A stretch of DNA of 64,000 bases from Balaenoptera acutorostrata (GCF_949987535.1 NC_080065.1:38169239-38233238); one strand, 5' to 3'; positions 47,384-57,978 are shown, counted from the first letter of the stretch. Numbers and translations are program-made. Notes: generated by a model not told the origin, from the letters alone.

Positions 47384-48009
47384 CTGTGAAGGAAGCTCAG
47401 GCTTTTTTCTTCACCACCAGGGGTAAATAGACTCTGCCTCTGATCCCCCTTTCTATGGGTTGGAAAATAATGCTTTTGCAGATAACAGGCACATACTACA
47501 TGCTATAATTTGTGTTAATTTGTTTTGGCAATTGTACCATATCTGGTATATTTGTCTGACACAAAAACTGCATATGGGGCTATCCTTGGTTAAGCTCTGG
47601 TAGTCCTCCGTCATATGTCTTGGTCTATGTAGTTTTTGCAAGGGTCACACTAGTGAATTAAATAGGAAATGATGGGGATCATCACCCCTGCATTTCGGCC
47701 TTTCCCACTACAAATGCTCTTAACGCCACAGTTTAGGGCACCAATGTGGAGATTCTGCCAATTGCTAAGAATGTCCATTCTGATTATATGGCAGAAACCA
47801 GGAAAATAACACCAGGTGGGCCCATTGACCTAGTGGTTCTACTGTGGGATGGACCTGGGAAGGGCTTTATTTATTACCTGAGTACCATATGCCCTTACTG
47901 CAATGGGGCTATGATAGTTCCTTGGGTCCTTAGGTATCAGTGTCAAAACAAATGCTGTATTCAACAGATTTCTAAAGATCTGGATATTCCTCTCTTTGCA
48001 GGATACAAT
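47352..48009 (-). mobile_element. Degenerate ERV-like block, second part
   Basis: Sequence resumes after the L1 with 'tagcttgcagccacatac' and 'gaggaagctcaggctttt'-type GC-richer content, and runs to the Tigger insertion. A 117-codon plus frame (47746-48099) crosses into the Tigger and is not a gene. I cannot place it within a specific retroviral gene. Confidence 0.35.
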
Positions 48010-48011
48010 TA

Positions 48012-48530
48012 CAGGCATCACTCATTTTATTGTTCTCCACTTTATTGTGCTTCTTGGATATTGCACTTTTTACAAATTGAAGGTTTGTGGCAACCCTGAG
48101 TCAAGCAAGTCTATTGGCACCATTTTTCCAACAGCATTTGCTCACTTAGTGTCTCAGAGTCACATTTTGGTACTTCTCACCATATTATAAACTTTTTCAT
48201 TATTACTATATTATGGTGATCTGTGATCAGTGATCTTTGATGTTATTATTGCAAAAAGATTATGACTTGCTGAAGGCTCAGATGATGGCTAGCATTTATT
48301 AGCAATAAAGTATTTAAAAATGTTTAGCAATAAAACATTTTAAAATTAAGCTACATACATTGTTTTTTTAGACATTAATACTATTGCACACTTAATAGAC
48401 TACAGAATAGCGTAAACATAATTTTATGTGCACTGGGAAACCAAAAAAATTCATGTGACTTGCTTTATTGTGATATTCAACTTATTGCAGTGGTCTGGAA
48501 CTGAACGGGGGATATCTCCAAGGTATGCTG
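48012..48530 (+). mobile_element. Tigger (Tc1/mariner) DNA transposon, internally deleted
   Basis: The left end is 'caggcatcactcattttatt' and the right end '...ctccaaggtatgctg', with TA on both sides (48010-48011 and 48531-48532), the Tc1/mariner target duplication. Left-end markers are 'gaaggtttgtggcaaccct' and 'gtgatctgtgatcagtgatc'. Right-end markers are 'ttgctgaaggctcagatgat', 'gcacacttaatagactacag' and 'gcagtggtctggaactgaa'. These are fused near 48252, so the transposase ORF of about 2 kb is wholly missing. It is a non-autonomous derivative. Confidence 0.9.
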
Positions 48531-48532
48531 TA

Positions 48533-49079
48533 TTCAAATAAATGGCCTTAGTTCTCTTTTAAATCTCTGCCCAGTCATATCATGTTGGTACTTATGGATT
48601 TTGTGGCCAGGAGGGAAGGTGGGGGCAGATGCAGAGGAGGGCAAGCATTGTTTTACTAGGCATATACCTAGGTAATATTTTCAGATAAGGTGAGAGCCTT
48701 TATTTTCTAGCAAAGGAGAATGGATCACTTCTAAAGGCCCAGAGATTTCAGGGAAATATGGAGGTTCAAGATTTCTAAGTGCATCTACCCAGATATCCCC
48801 ATCTCAAGACTAAGGGTTATACTTCTTCCTTATCGGAGCCCAGACTTATCCAGGCTGAAAGTTCATCTTTCTTTGATGTTCTGCCACTCTTACAGTAAGC
48901 ATTGTGTGTGCTATTAGCTCTGCTCTCAGCTGAAAAAGATGAACCAAAAAGTCCTCTAATTCTCACATTTTGCTTTATATTGTGTTTTTAAGCCAACATC
49001 CAATACACTAATACATATATATACATTCACACATATGACTCAAGTCTTTTTTAGGTACCAAAAAGCTCGGCCTCTATGC
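48533..49079. other. Unassigned stretch
   Basis: No gene or repeat recognised between the Tigger and the LTR. Confidence 0.4.
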
Positions 49080-49479
49080 TGTGGTGCCAAATCAAATCTC
49101 AGAGACAGTTTTGTGTGAAGCAGAAAAGGATAGCTTTATTGCTTTGCCAGGCAAAGGGCCGCAGGCTCCTGCCTCGAAAAACTATGTGTCCCAACCCGGG
49201 AGGGTTTGATGAGGAGTTTTATAACAATACTTCAAGAGTAGGGTTGCTGATAAGATTAGGGTGTGTGCAAGGTCTCAGGTGGTTGGTCTCCTAATCTTGA
49301 TGAGCTTCTCTGGTCCCTTTAATCTTGCCTCAGGTGGTTTATTGGCTCCTCCTCCCTTGATTAGCAACTGTTTGAATCTGCCTTTGGAGTTCAGGGAAGG
49401 TCATGGAGGCTGGAGGACCAAAAAAAAGGCTTCTGTGCCCAGGAGACCACAAGCCCCCACCTCCCCCCCACCTGTTTCA
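49080..49479 (-). mobile_element. ERV LTR, minus strand (inverted-pair copy 1)
   Basis: Same family as the LTR at 50190-50734 in opposite orientation. On the plus strand both share, in complement, 'tctcctaatcttgatgagct', 'tctctggtccctttaatctt', 'cctcccttgattagcaa' and 'gggaaggtcatggaggctg'. The complement of the polyadenylation region ('gatagctttattgctttg') lies at its left. Plus frame 49261-49545 and minus frame 50181-50426 are alignable, which confirms the inverted homology. No internal viral genes adjoin it. Confidence 0.8.
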
Positions 49480-49799
49480 CTATTACATGGGAAAATTGTC
49501 TATTTACTTTTCATCTATGCTTTCACCTGCAACGAGAGCAGGTGATAGGTCATTGGCATGAACTCAGCCTGCAGCTTCGCACATTATTTAATACATTTAG
49601 CTGGGTTGTGAGTCCTTCTATCTCAGTTAAATATCTGCATTTTTAAAAGTTTTTTAGCATTAAAATTTAGAAGTCACTTTATTGGAGCTAACTTCCTGGC
49701 ATTCCAAAGAATATGTCTCAAGTTGACTAAGGGAAGAAAGCCACCTACTAAAAACTCATTTAAAAATTCCTCAGGCTGTTCTTATGACTGGCACTCCAT
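49480..49799. other. Unassigned stretch
   Basis: Part of the spacer between the two inverted LTRs. No recognised feature. Confidence 0.4.
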
Positions 49800-49990
49800 C
49801 ATTACCATCATTCATCTATTGATTCCATTAATACATAACTAGCATTTATAGAGCTCTAACTCAGCTACAGGCTGGGGATAATGATGTGAAAAACAGACAT
49901 GGCCACTGTCCTCATGGACACCTTACAGTCAGGTGGCATAGATGGACATTAGTCAAATAGTCACACAACTTAATGAGAAATGTCAACCAG
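49800..49990 (-). mobile_element. L2 LINE 3' end, minus strand
   Basis: 'cattcatctattgattcc', 'tagcatttatagagctcta', 'gaaaaacagacatggccact' and 'tcctcatggacaccttacag' are the complement of the L2 3' end. It lies between the two inverted LTRs, which shows that they are not a simple palindrome. Confidence 0.6.
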
Positions 49991-50189
49991 GGGTGATCAT
50001 GTGTTGATCACAATCATGCATATGGTTATCGCCATTGTCAGCAGCAGCTTCAAACATGAGAGATGTTGAACACCAACTCTCATTTTCTGTAGATTCTAAA
50101 GTGCACATCTTTTTCGTATTTCAACATCTCTGAAGTAAGGATGCACCTTCTGGTTTATAGAATCTCAACGTGAAAAAGTTTTAGGAAAA

Positions 50190-50734
50190 CTTTAGCCAAC
50201 TTACTTTACTTGATATTGATGCCGAGCAGGGCCCTGTGGGGCTCCCGGGTATGGAGGCCTTTTTGTTCCCCATTTCTTGTAAGCAAGACTCCAGCCTCCA
50301 TGACCTTCCCTGAGTTCCAAAGGACAGATTTGAACATTTGCTAATCAAGGGAGGAAGAGCCATGAAACCACCAGAGGCAAGATTAAAGGGACCAGAGAAG
50401 CTCATCAAGATTAGGAGACTAACCACCTGAGACCCTGCACATACCCTAATCTTGTCAGCAACCCTGCCCTTTTGAAACTTTGCAGAAGAAAGAATTCAAA
50501 ACTGTTACTGCCTTGATCCTTATCATATACATCTGACCACTATCCCTGACTATATAACCTCTCCCTATTCCCCAGTGGCGGGGGTGGAGGGGGGCACAGT
50601 TCTTGAGGTGCTAGCTTACTGTGTTCCCCCTTTGCCTGTCAAAGAAATAAAGCCACTCTTTCTTTCTCCTGCATAACTCTGTCTCCATATTTCTGTTTGG
50701 CATTGGTGCACAGAGAGCCAATATTTTGGCAACA
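50190..50734 (+). mobile_element. ERV LTR, plus strand (inverted-pair copy 2)
   Basis: A U3-R-U5-like layout: 'gactatataacctctcccta' near 50550 supplies a TATA-like box, AATAAA at about 50646 the polyadenylation signal, and the end reads '...ttttggcaaca'. It is longer than copy 1, which lacks much of the middle. A cetartiodactyl ERV LTR is likely but the family is not named. It contains a G-rich tract 'gcgggggtggaggggggca'. Confidence 0.8.
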
Positions 50735-50835
50735 ATATGAGCAATGAATGAAAAATCTAAGTCTCATACAGCTTTTTCACTAGGAATAAACCATTGGTTT
50801 AATTGGCAGTATTTTTTTCTTCCTTAGTGGTATAT

Positions 50836-50851
50836 AAAATAATGGTGCATT
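50836..50851. repeat. L1 target-site duplication, left copy
   Basis: AAAATAATGGTGCATT is repeated exactly at 51143-51158. Confidence 0.93.
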
Positions 50852-51142
50852 AGGATATGGGGAGGAGGAAGGGGAAGCTGGGACAAAGTGAGAGAGTGGC
50901 ATGGAGATATATACACTACCAAATGTAAAATAGATAGCTAGTGGGAAGCAGCCGCATAGCACAGGGAGATCAGCTCAGTGCTTTGTGACCACCTAGAGGG
51001 GTGGGATAGGGAAGGTGGGAGGGAGACGCAAGAGGGAGGAGATATGGGGACATATGTATATGTATAACTGATTCACTTTGTTATAAAGCAGAAACTAACA
51101 CACCTTTGTAAAGCAATTATACTCCAATAAAGATGTTAAAAA
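50852..51142 (+). mobile_element. L1 LINE, 3'-UTR only (291 bp)
   Basis: A severely 5'-truncated L1 with 'gtgagagagtggcatggag', 'gcagccgcatagcacaggg', 'cctagaggggtgggatagg' and the 'gtataactgattcacttt' terminus, ending in 'ccaataaagatgttaaa' and an A tail. Exact 16-bp target duplications flank it. Its 3'-UTR differs from the L1s at 16.6 and 58.5 kb ('caaggacctactgtatagca'), so it belongs to another L1 subfamily. Confidence 0.95.
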
Positions 51143-51158
51143 AAAATAATGGTGCATT
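51143..51158. repeat. L1 target-site duplication, right copy
   Basis: Exact right copy of the 16-bp duplication. Confidence 0.93.
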
Positions 51159-52849
51159 TTAAATCAGTAGCACCTTAGAATCTATACAGCAGGGCCTTTC
51201 ACCTACTATGTGCTGGGACTACAAGGATATACCTCATAGCCTCCATCCTCAGAAAAGTCACTTAAACTTCAACTAAATTTGAACACTATCTGGCAGAAGT
51301 CATTGAGTGTTCTTAGGCTGGGGCCCCAAATATGAAATGGATAATAGCACTATTTCATGTGCTAAACAGGATTACCTGCGCTTATGCTTTTGGCCCATCT
51401 TCATTTGCTAAGTGTTCACCTTTTTTCCCAGTTTTCCTAACATATCTGTAGCCAAATAATGCTTTAAAACAGCAAATATCACAGGCTGATTTGGTTTATG
51501 ATAGTATTTTAGTAGCTTCACATAATTAAGTAACACTGTCTGAGATGTTAAAAGCCAAATGGGAGATAAGGAAAAGAAAGGACACTATGTGCAAATATTG
51601 CTGTGATAAAATGAACCAATTTGGTCAGAAGCACATTTAGCCCAATACTTGATAACACCCCTTCAGAGAAGACAGCTTGAAACCTTGATTCTGGTTAGAA
51701 GGGAGGCTGACCAAGAGGAGAGGAAGAGTGTTTAGTCTGGGTGGACAAGTTTGTTAAATGTGAAGAAGATGAAGAAAAAAGAGCCTGTGTTTGTGTGTGT
51801 GTGTGTGTGTGTCTGTGTTGCAGAGAGGGGGGCATGTGTATGACTATGTTTGAGCATTTGATCGCCAGACTTTTTAATTAGCTTCTGAAACATAGTATAT
51901 CCTCAATGAAGTTTTATTTAATGTGTGACTGATAATGAAGTCTGAAATACCCTTCTGAAACCCAGGTTATTCTTTATTGTTCACCAGTCTAGACAGAATA
52001 CTTGGTAATGGTAAATTTTAGGGACAGAGAAACCCTAAATGATTTCATTTTCTTACTTTCATTGAAGGTTTTACTATGGAACTTCATCATACCCTTGTTT
52101 TTTCGTTCTTGTTTTCCTTGGGGGATTCACATTGTGAAAAAGCCTAATAGCTAAAGCTAGCTACTGATAAGATACTTCAGGCATGTCAACAAATAAACTC
52201 TCTTGACTTCAAGCCAAAATGGAATTTTCTACTGTTGTCTACAGTGTTTGAGAATATATCCCTTTATTTCTGTTAGGTGAATGCAGTGGTGGTCTGAATA
52301 CACAATTTCTGGTTACTAAGGGGTTACCTTACCAACCTACGTTGGTTAAAAGAATTGGCAATTTAATGGATTTGGATAAGGAATCGATTTGGAGGTGTCT
52401 TCCCACCCTGTTACAATTTAGGAAGTTTGGTTTCTTTATTAGCTTTTGAGACAGAATTCTCCTCATGAAATGATTTCTTTCTTTGAGATCAAAACAAAAC
52501 CAAACAGACAGGTATCAAAGGGAATAGAAAATATTTGGCATTCCAGAATTCTACCACTGTGAAAAAGAAACACCCTGATTCCAAGTCAGCAATGCTACCT
52601 CTGGAGTCTGAAAGTGGTTCCTGAACCAACATCACACACTCTTTAACACAAATAATAATATAATGCAAAAAGCTCAAGCCCACATTCTCAAGGTCCAATT
52701 TGTCATTGCTTTAAGGAAAAGAGAAAGATTTCAATGAGAAAGAGTATTGTAAAAGGCTCGTTTCTAATCTTTTATGAATTAGAAAAACATCTGTAGGGAG
52801 GCACCAGGGAATATGGGAATAAACATTGACTAGAGACCGATGATCTGGC
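51159..52849. other. Single-copy-looking DNA, no gene
   Basis: No gene recognised. A TG microsatellite is at 51790-51812. 51195-51250 has a faint L2 complement ('cctactatgtgctgggac'). Confidence 0.4.
51790..51812. repeat. (TG)n microsatellite
   Basis: About ten uninterrupted GT units, followed by 'ctgtgttg'. Confidence 0.88.
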
Positions 52850-52975
52850 CCTAAAATTCTACCTCTCACCACCAATGAGACCTTGATCAGGTCACATCGC
52901 ACCCCTGGGCCTGTTTCCTTATCTGTACTTAGATCCCACTCACTGAAGAATATAAAACCATTAAAGGTTGGAGGA
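52850..52975 (+). mobile_element. MIR-like fragment, plus strand
   Basis: 'tgagaccttgatcaggtcac' and 'ctgggcctgtttccttatct' follow the MIR core order. Short and diverged. Confidence 0.45.
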
Positions 52976-53127
52976 GATACTCTCTTAAGATATTCTTTAG
53001 CTCAAATATTCTTTGATTTTACAAAAAGGATGATGGTTGAAATTAAAGAAAAATTCTTTGAAAAGATTTGTATGGGGGTGGTAAATGGTAAGCTGTTGAT
53101 AAGCCCAATAGTTATAACATAGTAGGA

Positions 53128-53345
53128 GAGAACAACTAGTATTTATTGAGTGCCAGCCACGTGCTAAACTTTGTGCCAAACACTTAATATCTTAAGATTC
53201 ACAACATAGCCAGGCAGGGTTATTATCTTTATCTGATAAATGAAGAAAATAGGTAGCAGTTAAGCAACTTACACAGCCAGTAAATGGAGGAACCAGAATT
53301 TGAACTCAGGAAAAGTTCATCAAAGCCACTGTTCTTTTTAGAAAG
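53128..53345 (-). mobile_element. MIR SINE, minus strand
   Basis: The complement of MIR: 'ctagtatttattgagtgcc', 'cacgtgctaaactttgtgc', 'ggttattatctttatctga', 'ttaagcaacttacacagcca' and 'ccagaatttgaactcagg'. Confidence 0.87.
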
Positions 53346-53689
53346 CAAGGAAGAAGGAAAGAAAGATATACCTGTTAGATAATAACTAGGCTATTTGGGG
53401 GGAAACAATTTCCTGAGTGAATTTATAATATAGGAGCTTCAGTGTTGTGCTGCTGGCTTCTGAAACCCTTTGCAAAGTGCACATTTTGTTTGGGCAATAG
53501 AATCTATGTGATAGCCGTGCTGTTTATTTCTGCTTGGTAACCTTCGCAAAGCAAAAAAAAAATGCATTCACCCTTTTACTCATTCCACCCACAGGGGCTC
53601 TTTGGTTATTTCTTGTTATTTCTCTTCAGAAGGGAGAAGATAAATATTCTTTTCTTGATGATTAGCATTTTTTAGCAATAAAGTATTTT
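53346..53689. other. Unassigned stretch with possible Tigger scrap
   Basis: 53661-53689 ('attagcattttttagcaat' and 'aaagtattttt') resembles a segment near the right end of the Tigger at 48285-48315. It is only about 30 bp and AT-rich, so chance is possible. Confidence 0.3.
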
Positions 53690-54131
53690 TACTTATTTTT
53701 AAACTTTATTATTTTTTTGAGGTAGAGTTGATTTACAACATTATTTTAGTTTCAGGTGTACAACAAAGCAATTCAAAATTTTTATAGATCATACTCCATT
53801 TAAAGTTATTGTAAAATAGTGGCTATATCCCCTGTGCTGTACAATATATCCTTGTAGCTTATTTTATACATAGCAGTTTGTACCTCTTAATCCCCTACCC
53901 CTATCTTGCCCCTATCCTCTTCTCTCTCCTCACTGGTTCTCTGTATCTATGAGTCTGTTTCTATTTTGTTATATTAATTTACCTTTTAGAATCCACATAT
54001 GTGATAACATACAGAATTTGTCTTTCTCTGTCTGACTTATTTCACTAAGCATAATACCCTCCAGGTCCATCCATGTTGTTGCAAATGACAAAATTTCATT
54101 CTTTTTAATGGCTGAGTAGTATTCCATCATG
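53690..54131 (-). mobile_element. L1 LINE 3' part, older, minus strand
   Basis: The complement of L1 3'-UTR and ORF2 C-terminus: 'gttgatttacaacattatt', 'cccctgtgctgtacaatat', 'ctgtctgacttatttcact' and 'ccaggtccatccatgttgtt'. More diverged than the other L1s. It ends at a CA microsatellite exactly where ORF2 'ccattgtatatatgtacc' would be expected. Confidence 0.85.
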
Positions 54132-54159
54132 CACACACACACACACACACACACACACA
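54132..54159. repeat. (CA)n microsatellite at L1 edge
   Basis: Fourteen uninterrupted CA units, the longest pure dinucleotide tract of the window. It is likely to have expanded from the purine-pyrimidine 'tatatatgta' segment of the L1. Confidence 0.93.
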
Positions 54160-55769
54160 ATATTCACAGTGAGAAAATGGAAAAAGAGCAAAGCTTCAGA
54201 TCTGAGCCCATTACATTGCAATACTGTCTCTTTCCCAAGACACTTTAAGGGCCCAGAAATCCTACATTCTGCCTCATCTTCTATATATATTACAGGGTCT
54301 GCCAATAGTAAGCACTCAATAAGTGGAGTCTCTTTCTACTTACAAACTAGATTCATATTTTAAATAAAAAATAAAAAATGAGGATAATAATGGCCCATGT
54401 ACGTCTATAATTCAGTAGCTGTGCAAAGGTCTTAAAATTAAAAATTATGAATTATACAAATATGAACATAAAAACAAATCATGTATGTTTGCATTTTATG
54501 TACAGCATACTTCTGATATGAAAACATATGTGCCAATTTTAGCACCTGGAATTTTCAGGCAGGCTCTAGCCTATTTGAAATTCCTCAGCAGTGTTAACCA
54601 ACACTGAGCACCCCTGTAAATTGCCAGGGTTTTATTCACCATTAAAAGTCAAGAATAGCTCCCTGAGTTATTTTCTTGGCTCAGGTTTTGAAAAGAGACC
54701 AGAGCAGCTGCACAGGAGTGTTGGGTGTCCACATAGTTCACCCCTTGAGTGATGTTTCTTCCATTTACTGCTACTTGTTCCTATTTTTAAATCATTGTCA
54801 GTATTTTTTTCCTTGGCTCTTCTCATTGTTTGCACTTTCCTGGCTTTTCTACACAAATGGTTTCATGTCCTTTTTCTCTTGGATTTAGCATTAGTTGAAC
54901 TGATTTGCACATTTTTAGTCAAAGTTGAGTAAAGATTTTTTTAAAGCATACAGCAGATGTAGACCCTAATTGTACTCTTATGGTTGCAAACAATGTAAAA
55001 TATTCCATATATTAAACTCTTCGATGTTGTATTCCAAATTTTCTTTTTAATTTGTGTTCTTCTTATAGCAACAACACAGCATTCTTGGAAGGATTTGTTT
55101 TAGTATTTTTCCTCTCCCGTCTTTCATTAGAAAAATTTATGTCTTCAGGGAATACTTTCTTTTCTTTTGTTTCAGTACTGTCTTGCATTTTGTGAATTAT
55201 GAATACATTAAAGACATAGAGACCTTTCTCCTTTGAGCTATTTAAGTTGTAGATTAGAGATAGCCCCCTCAGGCTGGTGTTAATTGGGAGCAAAGTCATT
55301 ATTAAGTTAATCATTCAAAGGTTTAGAAATTAATCAAGTGAGGCATTCACTTACTGGCCTCCTTAATACCATCCACTTTCATGACCTCTTCCTACTTTCA
55401 TCAGAACCTAAGATTCTTTCTACACCCAGGGAACTTACAACTTTCACTATTTCTACCAAATCCAAATTCCAGTTGGGCCTTCAGTTAACAGTATCAATCT
55501 CAGAAAAGACCTAAGACTACATAGCTGGCCATGAAATAGTTATGTAAATAAGGAACAACTAGTTTCTGTTTTTGAAAGATTTATTTTGAAGGTTTAGTTT
55601 TGAAACCAGAGGAAACTGTAAGTCACATTAGTATATTTGATTAATCTTCTCAGTTGCAGATAAAATGGACCATGCTTGGTAATTAAGGTTCACATGTTTT
55701 ATGTATTGAAGACCCAGAAACAGATATTTTTGGCATAGGGCTAGAAGGTAATCTTCTCTAGAGGTTGTA
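54160..55769. other. Single-copy-looking DNA, no gene
   Basis: No gene or repeat recognised. Frames at 54668-54856 (minus), 54676-54888 (plus) and 55063-55314 (minus) are short and without motif. Confidence 0.45.
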
Positions 55770-55890
55770 AATTCTTTTGTGAAAAGGACTACCTCTCACT
55801 CATCTGTGTTCTCCTATCACTTATTCTATTTCCTGGTGTATAAGAAGTGTTCAGGAAGTGTTTGATGATTGAATGAGTAAAGCAAAAGAG
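55770..55890 (+). mobile_element. L2-like 3' end, plus strand
   Basis: 'ctcactcatctgtgttctcc' to 'taagaagtgttcaggaagtg' and 'attgaatgagtaaa' resemble a diverged L2 3' terminus. Confidence 0.45.
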
Positions 55891-56639
55891 AATCAATGTG
55901 TAACCTGAAGTGTTTGCTTTTTTACAGAAAAAAAAAGGAGGAGCCAAACATTTAATAGATGGCCATTTAAGAAATTATAATCACAGTAGCTGATATAATA
56001 GGGGTGTTCTGAAACAGCAAACCCACATGCAGAACCTTGATTGCTATGTGTTTTAAAGCCAAAATTATATCTTATTCTTTTAAATGACAAAAAGCCACTG
56101 TGACTATAATCTATCAATTTGAATATTTATTCAAACCAGCAAAAGTAATCTGAACTTCATTTTAGTTTACAGAGAATCTAATATTGACCAAACAGGCAAA
56201 GTTTTAATTTCATGCTTAAGGTGTATCAAAATAGAAATCTATGATCACATTAGCAGTTAGACTTGTTGGTATGCGACTTAGAAGATATTATGAAATTTGT
56301 TCAAGAATCCCAGAAATTGTTGAATTATTCTTTCAGCTACCATTGCCTCACTTCAGGGTCACCACCTAGCAAACGAAGCAAGAAAAATGTTACACTTTAT
56401 TGCTAGCAGAGGCCTTTGTCCCAAATACCAATGGAAAGCCCTGGAGAGCTACATTAATTTTGATGGAAAATGTGTTATCTAATCTTGGCTTGCCTCAATT
56501 GATTTGAATGAAGTGGCAGAGAAGCCTGCTTAACCTATTTAGCCTCTATGCAAAGTCTGATGTTTCCACCCTTGGAAGGTCTTAAAGAAGTAGAAAAGAG
56601 TATAAGAGACTAAGGGAATTTGTCCAAATGTGTGGGTGG
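55891..56639. other. Single-copy-looking DNA, no gene
   Basis: No repeat or gene recognised. The 56330-56560 part is of mixed composition without repeat signature. Confidence 0.4.
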
Positions 56640-57010
56640 TGTGGAGGTGCACACCCAAAGTGAGAATGACCTCCATTCTGTCTGCCTTAGCTGAGTGTTG
56701 GAAGAGAAAGTATCTCAGTATTAGTGGAAAAGGGAGTTCACCTGAGATCCCACACTTTTGAATTCTCTATTTTTTAGCTTGGCCTGTAACTCTACCCACT
56801 CAATGACCAATTAATCCAAATTAATTGGTTTGTCTTCAATCCAAACCAATCACAGCCCATTCCCTCTGGATATAAAAGGAAAAAGATGGAAGAGATACCC
56901 AGAAGTCCTCTTAGAGACCAACACTAAGCCAAACCAGTTGCCTTCTGCAATGCTTCAAATGCTATATTGGAAGAATAATCAACTTGCAAAGAAATAAAGT
57001 ATCTGTTCAA
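56640..57010 (+). promoter_or_regulatory. Promoter-like module, candidate old LTR
   Basis: A 9-bp perfect inverted repeat (CCAATTAAT/ATTAATTGG, 56807-56828), a CCAAT box at 56846-56850, a consensus TATA box TATAAAAGG at 56871-56879 and a polyadenylation signal AATAAA at 56993-56998 are arranged as in the U3-R-U5 of an LTR. There is no downstream open frame of note, and the next recognised feature is an old L1. The family is not recognised. It could instead be a chance cluster. Confidence 0.4.
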
Positions 57011-57117
57011 TATAATTCAATATAACAAAGGTATTCCTATGCCCTGCTGTGAAGGACATTATAACTGCATTCTTGTCATCTTATTCTAAAATTCCAATTA
57101 AAAGAGTGTGTTATTGG

Positions 57118-57639
57118 TGAAAGAATAGAAAAATAGATCAAAGGAGAGAGCAAAGAAATAGATTCACACAAATACCATTAACCGATCTTTGACAAAGGAG
57201 CATAGGCAACACAATGGAGCAAAGATAGATTTTTCAATAAGTGGTGCCAGAAAAACTGGACATCCACATGCAAAAAGTGAATCTACACACAGACTCTACA
57301 CCTTTCACAAAAATTAACTCAAAATATATCATAGACCTAAATTTAAAATGCAAAGCAATAAAACTCTTAGAAGATAAAATGGGGAAAAATCTAGGTGATC
57401 TTGGGCTTGGCAATGGCTTTTTAGATACAACACCAAGAGCACAATTCATGAAATGAAAGATTGACAACTTGGACATCATTAAAGTTAAAAACTTCTGCTC
57501 CGTGAAACACACTGTCAAGAGAATGTAAAGACAAGCCACAGTCTGGGAGAAAGTATGCGCAAACCACATATTTATTAAAGGACTGGCATCCAAAATATAC
57601 AAAGAACTCAAAATCAACAACAAGAAAACAAACAATCTG
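57118..57639 (+). mobile_element. Old L1 (L1M), part 1, ORF2 region
   Basis: 'aatagaaaaatagatcaaagg', 'gatctttgacaaaggagc', 'agtggtgccagaaaaactgg', 'gacaacttggacatcatt' and 'aaaacttctgctccgtgaa' give the L1 ORF2 region downstream of RT, strongly decayed. The same element continues in four pieces to 59695, interrupted by two SINEs and one younger L1 tail. Confidence 0.85.
57241..57456 (+). pseudogene. L1M ORF2 remnant
   Basis: A 71-codon frame of L1 ORF2 sequence ('HMQKVNLHTDSTPFTKINSK', 'LKCKAIKLLEDKMGKNLGD'). It corresponds to the same protein region as the frame at 46973-47383 but is more diverged. It has no function. Confidence 0.8.
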
Positions 57640-57978
57640 GAGACTTCCCTGGTGGTACAGTGGTTAAGAATCTGCCTACCAATGCAGGGGACAAGGGTTC
57701 GAGCCCTGGTCCAGGAAGATCTTACATGCCGCGGAGCAACTGAGCCCGGGCGCCACAACTACGGAGCCCACATGCCACAACTACTAAAGCCCACACGCCT
57801 AGAGCCCATGGTCTGCAACAAGGGAAGCCTCCGCAATGAGAACCCCGTGCACCGCAACGAAGAGTAGCCCCCGCTCACCACAACTAGAGAAAGCCCGTGC
57901 GCAACGAAGCCGGCGCAACGAAGACCCAACGTAGCCAAAATAATAATAATAATAATAAATAAATAAGTAAAATTAAGA
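57640..57978 (+). mobile_element. CHR-type SINE inside L1M
   Basis: 'gagacttccctggtggtacagtgg' head with the B box 'ggttcgagccc', a SINE body and an (aat)n/(aaat)n tail. The 10-bp AAACAATCTG is present directly before (57630-57639) and after (57979-57988). It differs from the other SINEs in the A-box region ('tggtacagtggttaag') and in the middle, so it belongs to a different subfamily. Confidence 0.93.

Noticed and set aside
46968..47426. 152-codon plus frame with hydrophobic segments
   Set aside because: It is antisense to L1 ORF2. The apparent membrane segments come from T-rich complement sequence.
47746..48099. 117-codon plus frame
   Set aside because: It runs from ERV-like sequence across the Tigger boundary at 48012, so it cannot be a conserved gene.
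49080..50734. A provirus with two LTRs
   Set aside because: The LTRs are in opposite orientation and the spacer is non-viral.
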